DNA of 64,000 nucleotides from Silanimonas sp. (lineage in GTDB: Bacteria; Pseudomonadota; Gammaproteobacteria; Xanthomonadales; Xanthomonadaceae): contig BPKK01000001.1 in assembly GCA_026005095.1 (NCBI GenBank), positions 310,001 through 374,000 on the forward strand, written 5' to 3'. Positions 55,763 to 64,000 of the stretch are shown here, one piece after another. Below the pieces are notes generated by a model that did no database searches, was not told the DNA's origin, and saw nothing but the letters and a program-made list of their open reading frames with translations. The position numbers were made by a program, and so were the translations under genes. Positions within the stretch are counted from its first letter, which is position 1, and the number at the start of each line of letters is the position of its first letter.

Positions 55763-57619
55763 ATGACGCTTCCCCCGCCGCTGCCCTCCGCTCCGCCGCT
55801 GCCGCTCGATGCCGAGCGTCGCGCCCTGCTCGAGCGCCTCACCCGCGACCTCGATGCGGCCACCCTGTGGTGGCTCTCCGGATTCCTTGCCGGGCTTGCC
55901 TCCCCCGCTGCCGGCAAGGCCTCGACGCCGGCAGGCGGCGCCGAAACCCCGCCCGCTCCGGCAAGGCCCGAAGCCGCGGCCGAGACCCTGACCGTGGTCT
56001 ACGGCAGCCAGACCGGCAATGCCCGCCGCGTGGCCGAGGCCCTGTTCACCGCGGCCGGCGAGCGCGGCCTCAAGGCCCGCCTGCTGCGCGCCGATGCCTA
56101 TCCGCTGGCGGAACTGAAGCGCGAGACCCGGCTGCTCATCGTCATCAGCACCCAGGGTGATGGCGACCCGCCGGACGATGCCCGCGGCTTCGTGGAACAC
56201 CTCGCCGGCCGTCGCGCGCCGCGGCTCGAGGGCCTGCACTACGCGGTGCTCGGCTTGGGCGACTCGAGCTATCCCAAGTTCTGCGAAGTCGGCCGCGTGC
56301 TGGATGCGCGCCTCGCTGAACTCGGCGGCACGCGCCTGACGCCGCTCGGCGAGGCCGATGTCGATATCGACACCGTGGCCCGGCCCTGGCTGGCCGGGGT
56401 GCTGCAGGCGCTGGAGGCGCTGCGGCCGGCGCTGTCCGCCGCGCTGGCCGGAGGCGATGCACCGCAGGCAGGCCGGAATGCCGCGGCCGCGCCCTCCGGG
56501 GCCGGCCTGGCGGCGAGCCGCGAGCACCCGGCCGAAGCCGAAGTGCTCGTCAACCTGCGGCTCACCGGCCGCGGCAGCGACCGCGACATCCGCCATCTCG
56601 AATTCGCCATCGACCCGGCCCGCCTCGACTACCTGCCGGGCGATGCCGCCGGCGTGTGGCCACGGCAAGACCCGGCTCTGGTGGCCGCGGTGCTCGAGGC
56701 CACCGGCCTCGATGGCGATACCGAGCTCACGCTGGAGGGCGAGACTCTGCCCCTGCACCGCTGGCTTGGCGAACGCCGCGAACTCACCCGCCTGCACCGC
56801 CCGTTGCTGAAGGCCCAGGCCGAACGCAGCGGCAGTGCGGCGCTTGCCCGCCTACTGGCCGATGCCGATGCCAGCGCCGCCCTGCTCAGGGACACCTCCC
56901 TGCTCGACCTGCTGCTCGACCACCCCGCCCCCTGGTCGGCCGAGGCCTTCCTGCGCCAGCTCCGGCCGCTTTCCCCGCGCCTCTACTCCATCGCCTCCAG
57001 CCGCGCCGCGGTGGGGGATGAGCTGCACCTCACCGTGCGGCATGAGGTCTTCGAGGGCCCCCGAGGTCTGCGCCATGGCGCCGCCTCGCACCATCTCGCC
57101 ACCTTGACCGAGGGCGACAGCGCCCGGCTCTTCATCGAACGCAACGAACGCTTCCGCCTGCCCGCCGACGATTCGCGCAATCTGGTGATGGTCGGCCCCG
57201 GCACCGGCATCGCCCCCTTCCGTGCCTTCGTGCAGCACCGCGTGGCCGCCGGGGCCAGGGGGCGGCACTGGCTGTTCTTCGGCAACCCGCGCTTTCGCAC
57301 CGATTTCCTCTACCAGACCGAGTGGCAGAAGGCCCTGAAGGCAGGGCAACTGCACCGCCTCGATCTCGCCTTCTCCCGTGATGGCGCGGAGAAGGTGTAC
57401 GTGCAGCACCGACTGGCCGCACAGGGTGCCGAGCTCTGGCGCTGGCTGCAGGAGGGCGCGCATCTCTATGTCTGTGGCGATGCATCACGCATGGCGAAGG
57501 ACGTGCACGCCGCCCTGCTCGCCATCGCTGGCCAGCACGGCGGGCTCGAGCCCGATGCCGCCGCCGATTACCTCGCCGGCCTGGAACGCGCCGGCCGCTA
57601 TGCCCGGGACGTCTACTGA
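55763..57619 (+). CDS. cysJ: sulfite reductase (NADPH) flavoprotein alpha subunit
   Basis: A 618-residue diflavin reductase passing electrons from NADPH through FAD and FMN to CysI. After an N-terminal tail the flavodoxin domain begins at about residue 75 ([52 protein letters not shown]). The FAD domain has [20 protein letters not shown], and the NADPH domain has [47 protein letters not shown] and the end GRYARDVY. It shares the overlap at 57619 with cysI. Confidence 0.96.
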   Translation: MTLPPPLPSAPPLPLDAERRALLERLTRDLDAATLWWLSGFLAGLASPAAGKASTPAGGAETPPAPARPEAAAETLTVVYGSQTGNARRVAEALFTAAGERGLKARLLRADAYPLAELKRETRLLIVISTQGDGDPPDDARGFVEHLAGRRAPRLEGLHYAVLGLGDSSYPKFCEVGRVLDARLAELGGTRLTPLGEADVDIDTVARPWLAGVLQALEALRPALSAALAGGDAPQAGRNAAAAPSGAGLAASREHPAEAEVLVNLRLTGRGSDRDIRHLEFAIDPARLDYLPGDAAGVWPRQDPALVAAVLEATGLDGDTELTLEGETLPLHRWLGERRELTRLHRPLLKAQAERSGSAALARLLADADASAALLRDTSLLDLLLDHPAPWSAEAFLRQLRPLSPRLYSIASSRAAVGDELHLTVRHEVFEGPRGLRHGAASHHLATLTEGDSARLFIERNERFRLPADDSRNLVMVGPGTGIAPFRAFVQHRVAAGARGRHWLFFGNPRFRTDFLYQTEWQKALKAGQLHRLDLAFSRDGAEKVYVQHRLAAQGAELWRWLQEGAHLYVCGDASRMAKDVHAALLAIAGQHGGLEPDAAADYLAGLERAGRYARDVY

Positions 57620-59318
57620 TGAGCCGCCATTCCGTCGAAGACATCAAGCGCCGAAGCGCCGGCCTGCGCGGCACGCTCGCGGCCAGCCTCGCCGACCCTG
57701 TGACCGGCGCGCTGCGCGAGGAGGACCAGATCCTCATCAAGTACCACGGCAGCTACCAGCAGGACGACCGCGACCTGCGCGAGGAACGCCGCCTCTCCAA
57801 GCTCGAACCGGCCTATAGCTTCATGATCCGCACCCGCACGCCGGGCGGCGTGCTCACGCCCACGCAGTGGCTCAAACTCGATGCCATCGCGAGCACCTAC
57901 GCCGAGCGCGGGCTGCGCCTCACCACCCGCCAGGCCGTGCAGTTCCATGGCGTGATCAAGCGCGAGCTGAAGGCCACGATGCAGGCCATCAATGCCGCTC
58001 TGATCGACACCCTCGCCGCCTGCGGCGACGTGAACCGCAATGTAGCGGTGGCAGCAAACCCGCTGATCTCGCCGGTGCATGCCACGGTGCTATGCCCAGG
58101 CGGCAGCGCTCTCCGAGACACCTGCTGCCCAATACCCGCGCCTACTACGAGCTGTGGCTGGACGAGGAACGGGTGGCCGGCGGCGATCCGGCCGAAGAGC
58201 CGATCTACGGCCCCACCTACCTGCCACGCAAGTTCAAGATCGGCTTCGCCATCCCCCCCATCAACGATGTCGATGTCTTCTCGCAGGACCTCGGTTTCGT
58301 CGCCCAGCTCGAGGAGGGCGTGCTCACCGGCTACACCGTGCTGGTGGGCGGCGGCATGGGCAGCACCCATGGCGATGCCGAAACCTATCCTCGGCTCGCC
58401 GATCCTCTGGGCTTCATCCGCCCAGAACAGCTGATCCCGGTGGCCACCGCCGTCGTCACCGCGCAACGCGATCTCGGCAACCGCGAGGTGCGCAAGCATG
58501 CGCGGCTCAAGTACACCATCGACCGCATCGGCCTCGATGCCTTCCGCCGCGAAGTGGAAGCCCGCAGCGGCTTCACACTGGCACCACCGAAGCCTCTCGC
58601 CTTCGAGCACAACGGCGACCGCTTCGGCTGGGTGCAGGGCGAGGACGGCGCCCACCATCTCACCCTGCGCATCCCCGCCGGGCGCGTGCAGGACTCGGAG
58701 GACATGCCCTGGCAGCGCGGCCTGCGCGCCGTGGCCCGGGCGCTCGAGGCCGCGGGCGAAGGGCAGTTCCGCCTCACCCCGAACCAGAACCTCGTCATCG
58801 CCGGGCTCTCCACTCCCCTGCGCGAAGCGGTCGATGCCCTGGTGGCCGAGCACCGCCTCGATCTCTTCCGCCGCGCCTCGCCGCTCGCCCTGAATGCCCT
58901 GGCCTGCGTGGCCCTGCCCACCTGCGGCCTTGCCATGGCCGAAGCCGAACGCTACCTGCCGGCCCTGCTCGCCACGCTCGAAGCAAGGCTCGCGCAACAC
59001 GGCCTTTCGGGGGCGGACATCCACCTGCGCATCAGCGGCTGCCCGAACGGCTGCTCGCGGCCCTACCTCGGCGAGATCGCCCTCGTCGGCAAGGCCCCGG
59101 GGCGCTACAACCTGATGCTCGGCGCCGACCACCGCGGCGCCAGGCTCAATGCCCTGTACCGCGAGAACGTGGACGAGGCCCAGCTGCTGGCCGCGCTCGA
59201 CCCGCTGCTCGCCGACTACGCCGCCCGGCGCCGCGAGGGCGAACGCTTCGGCGATTTCCTCGTCCGCACCGGCGTGGTGCGGCCCAAGCCCGGGCCGATC
59301 CCGGTGGTGCTGGCATGA
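57619..59318 (+). CDS. cysI: sulfite reductase haemoprotein beta subunit (two frameshifts)
   Basis: Reconstructed as 565 residues. It reduces sulfite to sulfide at a coupled sirohaem/4Fe-4S centre. The N-terminal half has [20 protein letters not shown] and [16 protein letters not shown]; the C-terminal half has the cluster ligands [15 protein letters not shown] and [21 protein letters not shown], the standard CX5C and CX3C pairs. Extra bases at about 58090 (C) and 58118 (A) break it. The piece between them reads YAQAAALSE in a third frame, joining VHATV to [17 protein letters not shown]. Removing both restores a multiple of three. ATGA overlap with cysH. Confidence 0.92.
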
Positions 59319-60083
59319 GTGCCGGCCACGCCCCCGAAGGCCCCCTCGGCGGCGGCGACGCGCCCGCCACGCTGGCCGAGGCCTGGGACGATGACACCGC
59401 CCTTGCCGCGCTCAATGCCTGGCTCGAGGCGCAGGAGGCCGAGGCTCGCCTCGACTGGGCCCTCGCCCACTGCCCGAGGCCCTGCCGTGCTCTCCACCAG
59501 CTTCGGCGCCCAGTCGGCCGCCCTGCTGCACCTCGCCACCCAGCGGGCCCCGGAACTGCCGGTCGTGCTGGTGGACACCGGCTACCTCTTCCCCGAGACC
59601 TACCGCTTCGCCGACAGCCTCACGGCTCGCCTCGGGCTCAGGCTGCACGTGGTCCAGGCCGAGGAATCGCCGGCCTGGTTCGAGGCCCGGCATGGCCGGC
59701 TCTGGGAACAGGGCCTCGAAGGCATCGAGCACTACAACCGCCTGCGCAAGATAGAACCGATGCAGCGCGCCCTCGACGGCCTCGGGGCCCGGCTGTGGAT
59801 CGCCGGCCTGCGCCGCAGCCAGTCGCCGGAACGCGCCCGCCGCCAGGTACTGGAGCGCGCCGGCCCGCGCTGGAAGCTGCATCCCCTGCTGGACTGGAGC
59901 GACCGCCGGATCGGCGCCTACCTCGCCCGCCACGGCCTGCCCTACCACCCGCTCTGGGAGCGCGGCTATGTCTCGATCGGCGACTGGCACACTACCCGCC
60001 CGCTCGCCGAGGCCGGAGACCTGGCCGGTACTCGATTCTTCGGCCTGAAACGCGAATGCGGCCTGCACGAGCCGGCGGACTGA
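59315..60083 (+). CDS. cysH: phosphoadenylyl-sulfate (PAPS) reductase (one frameshift)
   Basis: Reconstructed as 255 residues. It reduces PAPS to sulfite with thioredoxin. The PP-loop-like [41 protein letters not shown] and [27 protein letters not shown] are typical, and the catalytic Cys is in KRECGLHE near the end. The paired Cys of 4Fe-4S APS reductases are absent, so it is the PAPS type, matching the APS kinase domain of CysNC. An extra C at 59480-59482 breaks the frame within [16 protein letters not shown]. It follows cysI by an ATGA overlap. Confidence 0.92.
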
Positions 60084-60116
60084 GGCCCGCTGCGCGCGGA
60101 CCGTATCGCCCCTGCC

Positions 60117-61103
60117 TCAGTTGGTGATGGCCTGGCTCAGCTCGGCCCAGCCCGGCGGCGTCGGCCAGGCCGCCTCCTGGTGTCCTGCCAGCACCCGCTG
60201 CAGGTCGTGGCGGTCGAGCTGCGGGGCGATCTGGCGCAGCAGGTCGAAAGCATAGCGGCGCAGCACCCGCTCTTTCGGCACCACCGCCCAGGCCGTGCAC
60301 TCGGGTAGCACCGGCGGGGCCGCCAGGGCCACCAGATCGGCATCGGCCACCGCGCTCACCGCCATCTCGGCGAGGATGCCCACGCCCAGACCGGCACGCA
60401 CATAGGTCTTGATGAGATCGGCGTCATGGGCGGTCATGGCCACCTTGGGCGCCAGCCCGGCCTCGCTGAAGGCCCGGCGCAGCGAGCTTTCGGGATGGCT
60501 GGTGCTGTGGTAGCTCACCAGCGGATGGGCGGCGAGTTCGGCGAGCGTCGGCGCCCGGCCGAGCCCGGCCAGCGGATGCGCCTTCGGCACCAGCACCAGC
60601 CGCCGCCAGCGGTAGAGCGGGATGGCATGGCCGCCGGCCGGTGCCGTGCCCACGCTGCTGACGATGGCGATGTCGGCCTCGCCGCGGGCGAGCTGCGGCA
60701 GCACCTCGTTGTCGGCCAGCGACTGCAGCTGCACCCCCACCCTCGGGTACTGGCGGTTGAGCGCAGCGATCGCGGCCGGCAGCACGAAGCGCGCCTGGGT
60801 GTGGGTGGTGGCGAGCTGCAGGGTGCCCGCTGCCTCGCCGCGCTGGTTGGCGGCGAAGGCGCGGATGTTCCCGGCCTCGGCCACGGCGCGGCGGGCATGG
60901 GCCAGCACCACCGTGCCGGCCTCGGTGAGCGATTCCAGACTGCGGCCCTTGCGCTGGAACAGCAGGAAGCCGAGCTCGTCTTCCAGGGCCTTGAGTTGCT
61001 TGGAGATGCCGGGCTGGGTGGCATGCACCTTCTCGGCCGCCTGGGTGATGTTCAGGCCGGCATCGACGATGGCGATGAAGTAGCGGAGCTGGGTGAGGGT
61101 CAT
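60117..61103 (-). CDS. cysB: LysR family regulator, CysB-like
   Basis: A 328-residue activator. The N-terminal winged helix reads LRYFIAIVDAGLNITQAAEKVHATQPGISKQLKALEDELG, as in CysB/Cbl. The inducer-binding domain has the CysB signature ATTHTQARFVLPAAIAALN and residues for an acetylserine/sulfate site (VSYHSTSHPES, TAHDADLIKTYVRAGLGVGIL). It is expected to switch on the cys genes during sulfur limitation, with N-acetylserine as inducer. It is divergent from cysG and convergent with cysH. CysB and its paralogue Cbl cannot be told apart with certainty from sequence. Confidence 0.88.
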   Translation of the reverse strand: MTLTQLRYFIAIVDAGLNITQAAEKVHATQPGISKQLKALEDELGFLLFQRKGRSLESLTEAGTVVLAHARRAVAEAGNIRAFAANQRGEAAGTLQLATTHTQARFVLPAAIAALNRQYPRVGVQLQSLADNEVLPQLARGEADIAIVSSVGTAPAGGHAIPLYRWRRLVLVPKAHPLAGLGRAPTLAELAAHPLVSYHSTSHPESSLRRAFSEAGLAPKVAMTAHDADLIKTYVRAGLGVGILAEMAVSAVADADLVALAAPPVLPECTAWAVVPKERVLRRYAFDLLRQIAPQLDRHDLQRVLAGHQEAAWPTPPGWAELSQAITN

Positions 61104-61159
61104 GGCGGGGGAATAAGGAAGCGGACGCAGGCCGGCACCACCGGCCTTGATTCATCCAT

Positions 61160-61178
61160 TCATCTCGATGAAACGATA
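61160..61178. promoter_or_regulatory. candidate CysB-type site upstream of cysG
   Basis: The minus strand reads TATCGTTTCATCGAGATGA, identical at 16 of 19 positions to the plus strand at 63841-63859. Both are quasi-dyads (TATCG, 8-base spacer, then a GATA half). Here it lies between divergent cysB and cysG, 26 bp before a possible -10 (TGATAA, 61205-61210), a normal distance for a LysR activator site. Confidence 0.5.
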
Positions 61179-61306
61179 AATATCGCCCGGCGTCCAGTCC
61201 TTGCTGATAACCGGAAGGCATGATGAGGGGCCGAGCGGGCATTTCCGACCCCGGCCCGCCCCGGCCTAGCGTGGAGCCCGGCCTCTTCCGTCCGCCCTGC
61301 CGCCTC

Positions 61307-62761
61307 ATGCCCGCCCCGCTCTTCCCGGTCTTCCTCGATCTTTCCGGCCGCCGCGTGCTGCTGGTGGGTGGCGGCGCGGTGGCGCGGCGCAAGGCCGAGG
61401 CCCTGCTGGAGGCCGGCGCCCGGCTCGTGGTGGGCGCACCGGCCCTCGAGCCCTGGCTGGCCCGGGCCGCCGCCGAAGGCCGGCTGGAACACCGCGCCGG
61501 GTCCTTCGATCCGGATTGGCTGGAGGGCGTCTGGCTCGCCATCGCCGCCACCGACGATGCCGCGGTGAATGCCGCCGTGGCCCGGGAGGCCGGGGCGCGG
61601 CGGATCTGGGTGAACGTGGTGGACGAGGCCCCACACTGCAGCTTCCAGGTGCCCGCGCGCATCGAGCGCGGTCCGCTGCAGATCGCCATCAGCAGCCGCG
61701 GCGAGGCACCGATGCTGGCGCGCTGGCTGCGCGAGAAGCTCGAAACCGAGCTCGACCCCGGGCTGGGTCGGCTCGCCGAGTGGCTGGGCGGCAAGCGCGC
61801 GGCCCTGCGGGCCCGCTTCCCCGATCCGGTGCGCCGGCGCCAGGTGCTGGAGGCCCTGCTGCGCGGCCCGGCCAGCGATGCCCTGCGCCGCGGCGATGCG
61901 GCCGCGGCCGAGCAGGCCTTCGACGCCGCCCTCGCCGAAACGCCGGCGGCGCAGGGCCGGGTGATCCTGGTCGGCGCCGGCCCGGGCGATCCTGGCTTGC
62001 TCACCCTGCGCGGCCTGCGTGCACTCAACCAGGCCGACGTGATCCTGCACGACCGCCTCGTCAGCCCCGAGGTGCTGGCCCTGGCCCGCCGCGATGCCGA
62101 GCGCATCGAGGTGGCGAAGGAGGCCGGCACCCACCACGTCACCCAGCAGCGCATCCACGAACTGCTCGTGGAGCACGCCCGCGCCGGCCGGACCGTGGTG
62201 CGGCTCAAGGGCGGCGACCCCTTCGTGTTCGGCCGCGGCGGCGAGGAACTGGAAGCCCTGCGCGCGGCTGGCGTCCCCTACGAGGTGGTGCCCGGCATCA
62301 CCGCCGCCCTCGCCTGCGGCGCCTACAGCGGCATCCCGCTCACCCACCGCGAGCACGCACAGTCGGTGCGCTTCGTCACCGCCCACTGCCGCGATTCCAT
62401 CGACACCCTCGACTGGGCCGCGCTGGCACAGGAGCGCCAGACCCTCGCCGTCTACATGGGCGTGCAGGGCCTTGCCACCCTGCGCGAACGCCTGCTGGCC
62501 CATGGCCGCGCCGCCAGCACCCCCTTCGCCCTGGTGGAGAACGGCAGCCGCCCGGAACAACGCGTGCTGCTCGGCCGGCTCGGCGAACTGCCCGAGCGCG
62601 CCGCCGCCGCCGGCCTCCGCTCGCCCGCCCTGCTGATCCTCGGCGAGGTGGCCGCACTCGGCGCCCGCCTGCACTGGTTCGGCGCGGCGCCGATCACGCA
62701 TCGCCTCGCCCCCGGCGCCGAAACCCCTGCCGCAACCGCGCAGACCGTGCTCGCCGCCTAG
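61307..62761 (+). CDS. cysG: sirohaem synthase, trifunctional
   Basis: A 484-residue enzyme making sirohaem for CysI. The N-terminal dehydrogenase/ferrochelatase module (about 1-150) has [26 protein letters not shown]-type sequence, [15 protein letters not shown] and [19 protein letters not shown]. The C-terminal uroporphyrinogen III methyltransferase (about 220-480) has [46 protein letters not shown] and [20 protein letters not shown]. The ATG at 61307 gives [15 protein letters not shown]; an in-frame ATG 29 codons upstream adds sequence unlike the family. It leads cysG-cysK. Confidence 0.94.
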   Translation: MPAPLFPVFLDLSGRRVLLVGGGAVARRKAEALLEAGARLVVGAPALEPWLARAAAEGRLEHRAGSFDPDWLEGVWLAIAATDDAAVNAAVAREAGARRIWVNVVDEAPHCSFQVPARIERGPLQIAISSRGEAPMLARWLREKLETELDPGLGRLAEWLGGKRAALRARFPDPVRRRQVLEALLRGPASDALRRGDAAAAEQAFDAALAETPAAQGRVILVGAGPGDPGLLTLRGLRALNQADVILHDRLVSPEVLALARRDAERIEVAKEAGTHHVTQQRIHELLVEHARAGRTVVRLKGGDPFVFGRGGEELEALRAAGVPYEVVPGITAALACGAYSGIPLTHREHAQSVRFVTAHCRDSIDTLDWAALAQERQTLAVYMGVQGLATLRERLLAHGRAASTPFALVENGSRPEQRVLLGRLGELPERAAAAGLRSPALLILGEVAALGARLHWFGAAPITHRLAPGAETPAATAQTVLAA

Positions 62762-62824
62762 GGCGCACGCAGCCCCGTTCTTCTTCCCGCCACTTCATTC
62801 CCCACGGTTTCAGCGAGACCCACC

Positions 62825-63811
62825 ATGGCCCTCTACGACAACATCCTCGACACCATCGGCCGCACGCCCATCGTGCGCCTGCACCGCCTGCCGCCGAAGC
62901 ACGTCGAGCTCTACGTGAAGGTGGAAGCCTTCAACCCCGGCGGCTCGGTGAAAGACCGCCTCGCGCTTGCCATCGTGCTCGATGCCGAACGGCGCGGCCT
63001 GCTGAAGCCCGGCGACACCATCGTCGAGGCCACCTCGGGCAATACCGGCGTGGCGCTTGCCATGGTGGCCGCGGCCCGCGGCTACCAGTTCGTGGCGGTG
63101 ATGACCGAGACCTTCTCGGTGGAGCGCCGCAAGCTGATGCGCGCCTACGGTGCCAAAGTCATCCTCACCCCGGCCGCCGAACGCGGCAGCGGCATGGTGC
63201 GCAAGGCCGAAGAGCTGGCGAGGAAACACGGCTGGTTCCTCGCCCGGCAGTTCGAGAACGAGGCCAACCCGGCCTGGCACCGCAGCACCACCGGGCCCGA
63301 GATCCTGCAGGACTTCGTGGGCCGGCGGCTCGACTACTTCGTCTCCGGCTGGGGCACCGGCGGCACCCTCACCGGCGTGGGCCAGACCCTCAAGCTCGCC
63401 CGCCCCGAGGTGAAGATCGTCAGCAGCGAACCCGCTGGCGCCCAGCTGCTCGGCGGCAAGGACTGGCAGCCGCACAAGATCCAGGGCTGGACCCCGGACT
63501 TCGTGCCCGCCGTGCTCGACCGCTCGGTGGTGGATGCCATCAAGCCGGTGGACGACCTCGTGGCCCGCGACACCGCCCGCCGCCTCGCCGCCGAGGAAGG
63601 GATCTTCGTGGGCATTTCCGCCGGCGCCACCCTGGCCGCCGCGCTGGAGGTGGCGAAGGAGGCGAAGGAAGGCTCGGTCATCCTCGCCATGCTGCCCGAC
63701 ACCGGCGAGCGCTACCTCAGCACGATCCTGTTCGAAGGCATCAGCGAGGGCTCGGACGACGAGTGGCTGGCGGCGCTGGAGGCTGGGACGGCCCCGGGGA
63801 AGGCGGCCTGA
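62825..63811 (+). CDS. cysK: cysteine synthase A (O-acetylserine sulfhydrylase)
   Basis: A 328-residue PLP enzyme joining sulfide and O-acetylserine to make cysteine. It opens MALYDNILDTIGRTPIVRLHRLP. The PLP Lys is residue 43 (NPGGSVKDRLA), and the substrate loop EATSGNTGVALAM and the phosphate-binding loop GWGTGGTLTGVGQTLK are intact; VGISAGATLAAAL and DTGERYLST close the protein. It could instead be CysM, but the sequence favours CysK. It lies 63 bp after cysG on the same strand and ends the sulfate assimilation locus. Confidence 0.93.
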   Translation: MALYDNILDTIGRTPIVRLHRLPPKHVELYVKVEAFNPGGSVKDRLALAIVLDAERRGLLKPGDTIVEATSGNTGVALAMVAAARGYQFVAVMTETFSVERRKLMRAYGAKVILTPAAERGSGMVRKAEELARKHGWFLARQFENEANPAWHRSTTGPEILQDFVGRRLDYFVSGWGTGGTLTGVGQTLKLARPEVKIVSSEPAGAQLLGGKDWQPHKIQGWTPDFVPAVLDRSVVDAIKPVDDLVARDTARRLAAEEGIFVGISAGATLAAALEVAKEAKEGSVILAMLPDTGERYLSTILFEGISEGSDDEWLAALEAGTAPGKAA

Positions 63812-63840
63812 ACGGGACACGGCGTGATGCCGAAAAATCA

Positions 63841-63859
63841 TATCGCTTCATCGCGATAA
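63841..63859. promoter_or_regulatory. candidate CysB-type site upstream of the SAM riboswitch
   Basis: The plus strand reads TATCGCTTCATCGCGATAA, a dyad (TATCGC / GCGATA with a 6-base spacer), matching 16 of 19 positions of the element upstream of cysG. It lies about 40 bp before the riboswitch and 28 bp before a possible -10 (TATCGT, 63887-63892). Confidence 0.5.
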
Positions 63860-63899
63860 AAGGATGACACGAGACGGTGCCAGGGCTATCGTGGCCCCA

Positions 63900-64000
63900 C
63901 TTCCCATCCAGACCGGCTGAGGGACAGGCCCGAAGACGCCGGGGCAAGCACCGCCATCCACCGTGGCGGAGCGCTGCCAATGCCTGCGGCGGGGCCTTCG
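63900..64000 (+). promoter_or_regulatory. SAM-I (S-box) riboswitch, 5' part, cut by window end
   Basis: The stretch aligns with the SAM-I core: atccagaccgg, the invariant GAGGGA within ctgagggacaggccc, then gaagacgccggggcaagc, a P3 hairpin (accgcc... ggcgg), and gctgccaatgcctgc, matching the GGUGCCAAUUCCUGC region. The closing P1 strand and regulated gene lie beyond 64000. SAM-I leaders in Lysobacterales precede methionine genes, which fits the adjacent cysteine locus. The 189 bp after cysK otherwise hold only the dyad motif. Confidence 0.75.

Noticed and set aside
58079-60127. Plus-strand frame spanning cysI and cysH as one protein
   Set aside because: It merely links a short piece of cysI and the start of cysH through a shifted frame; the real reading needs the insertions removed.
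60117-61103. LysR protein as a regulator of something other than sulfur genes
   Set aside because: The TTHTQARFVLP motif and its position between cysH and cysG make a CysB/Cbl role far more likely.
1-64000. CRISPR arrays, tRNAs, rRNAs, insertion sequences, integrases, attachment sites
   Set aside because: I looked for regular spaced repeats, CCA-ended cloverleaf patterns, and transposase or recombinase motifs and saw none. A tRNA or covariance scan would be the decisive check.

Overview
The window reads as chromosome of a high-GC gammaproteobacterium, most likely of the order Lysobacterales (Xanthomonadales). The inference rests on several things together. The tkt, gap, pgk, pyk and class I aldolase genes are strung out on one strand. 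A pilMNOPQ operon is divergent from mrcA, and gltA lies next to a type B L31 gene. There is a cysDNC / cysJIHG / cysK sulfate assimilation locus, and a SAM-I-type riboswitch, which is unusual among proteobacteria. I see no phage, insertion sequence, CRISPR array, tRNA or rRNA; this is core chromosome.

Layout. 0-7.2 kb (minus strand): an RND efflux adaptor and permease, then a TrmH-type RNA methyltransferase, a secreted M61-like metallopeptidase and a methyltransferase cut by the window edge, several joined by ATGA overlaps. 7.3-19.6 kb: lower glycolysis and transketolase on the minus strand, interrupted by plus-strand genes (Sua5-type tRNA modification enzyme, S1/P1 nuclease, OmpW porin, acetyl-CoA hydrolase/transferase). 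19.8-22.7 kb: two sodium-coupled transporters. 22.8-31.9 kb: a cyclic-nucleotide-binding EAL protein, the type IV pilus operon pilMNOPQ and divergent mrcA. 32-41.8 kb: gltA, rpmE2, nucleoside hydrolase, recG, ridA, spoT, rpoZ, gmk, yicC. 41.8-44.5 kb: rph, rdgB, hemW. 44.5-46.7 kb: a cobalamin riboswitch and its TonB-dependent receptor. 46.8-52 kb: a DUF1631 protein, a PilZ protein, an ApbE-like lipoprotein and an Xaa-Pro dipeptidase. 52-64 kb: sulfur assimilation (cysNC-cysD-TSUP divergent from cysJ-cysI-cysH, a CysB-like regulator divergent from cysG, then cysK), ending in the 5' part of a SAM-I riboswitch.

The sulfur locus is nearly self-contained: sulfate is adenylated (CysD/CysN), phosphorylated (CysC domain), reduced by a PAPS-type CysH, reduced again by CysJI using sirohaem from CysG, and fixed by CysK. 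Candidate regulatory DNA includes a 16-bp inverted repeat centred between the two divergent operons, and a 19-bp dyad-like motif found both upstream of cysG and upstream of the SAM riboswitch.

Seven otherwise well-conserved genes (the EAL gene, pilQ, pilO, pilN, mrcA, cysI, cysH) carry single-base indels. I count ten, nine of them +1 insertions, packed into 23.2-31.2 kb and 58.1-59.5 kb; about 27 kb between the clusters is clean. I read these mainly as sequencing errors and annotate the genes across the frameshifts.
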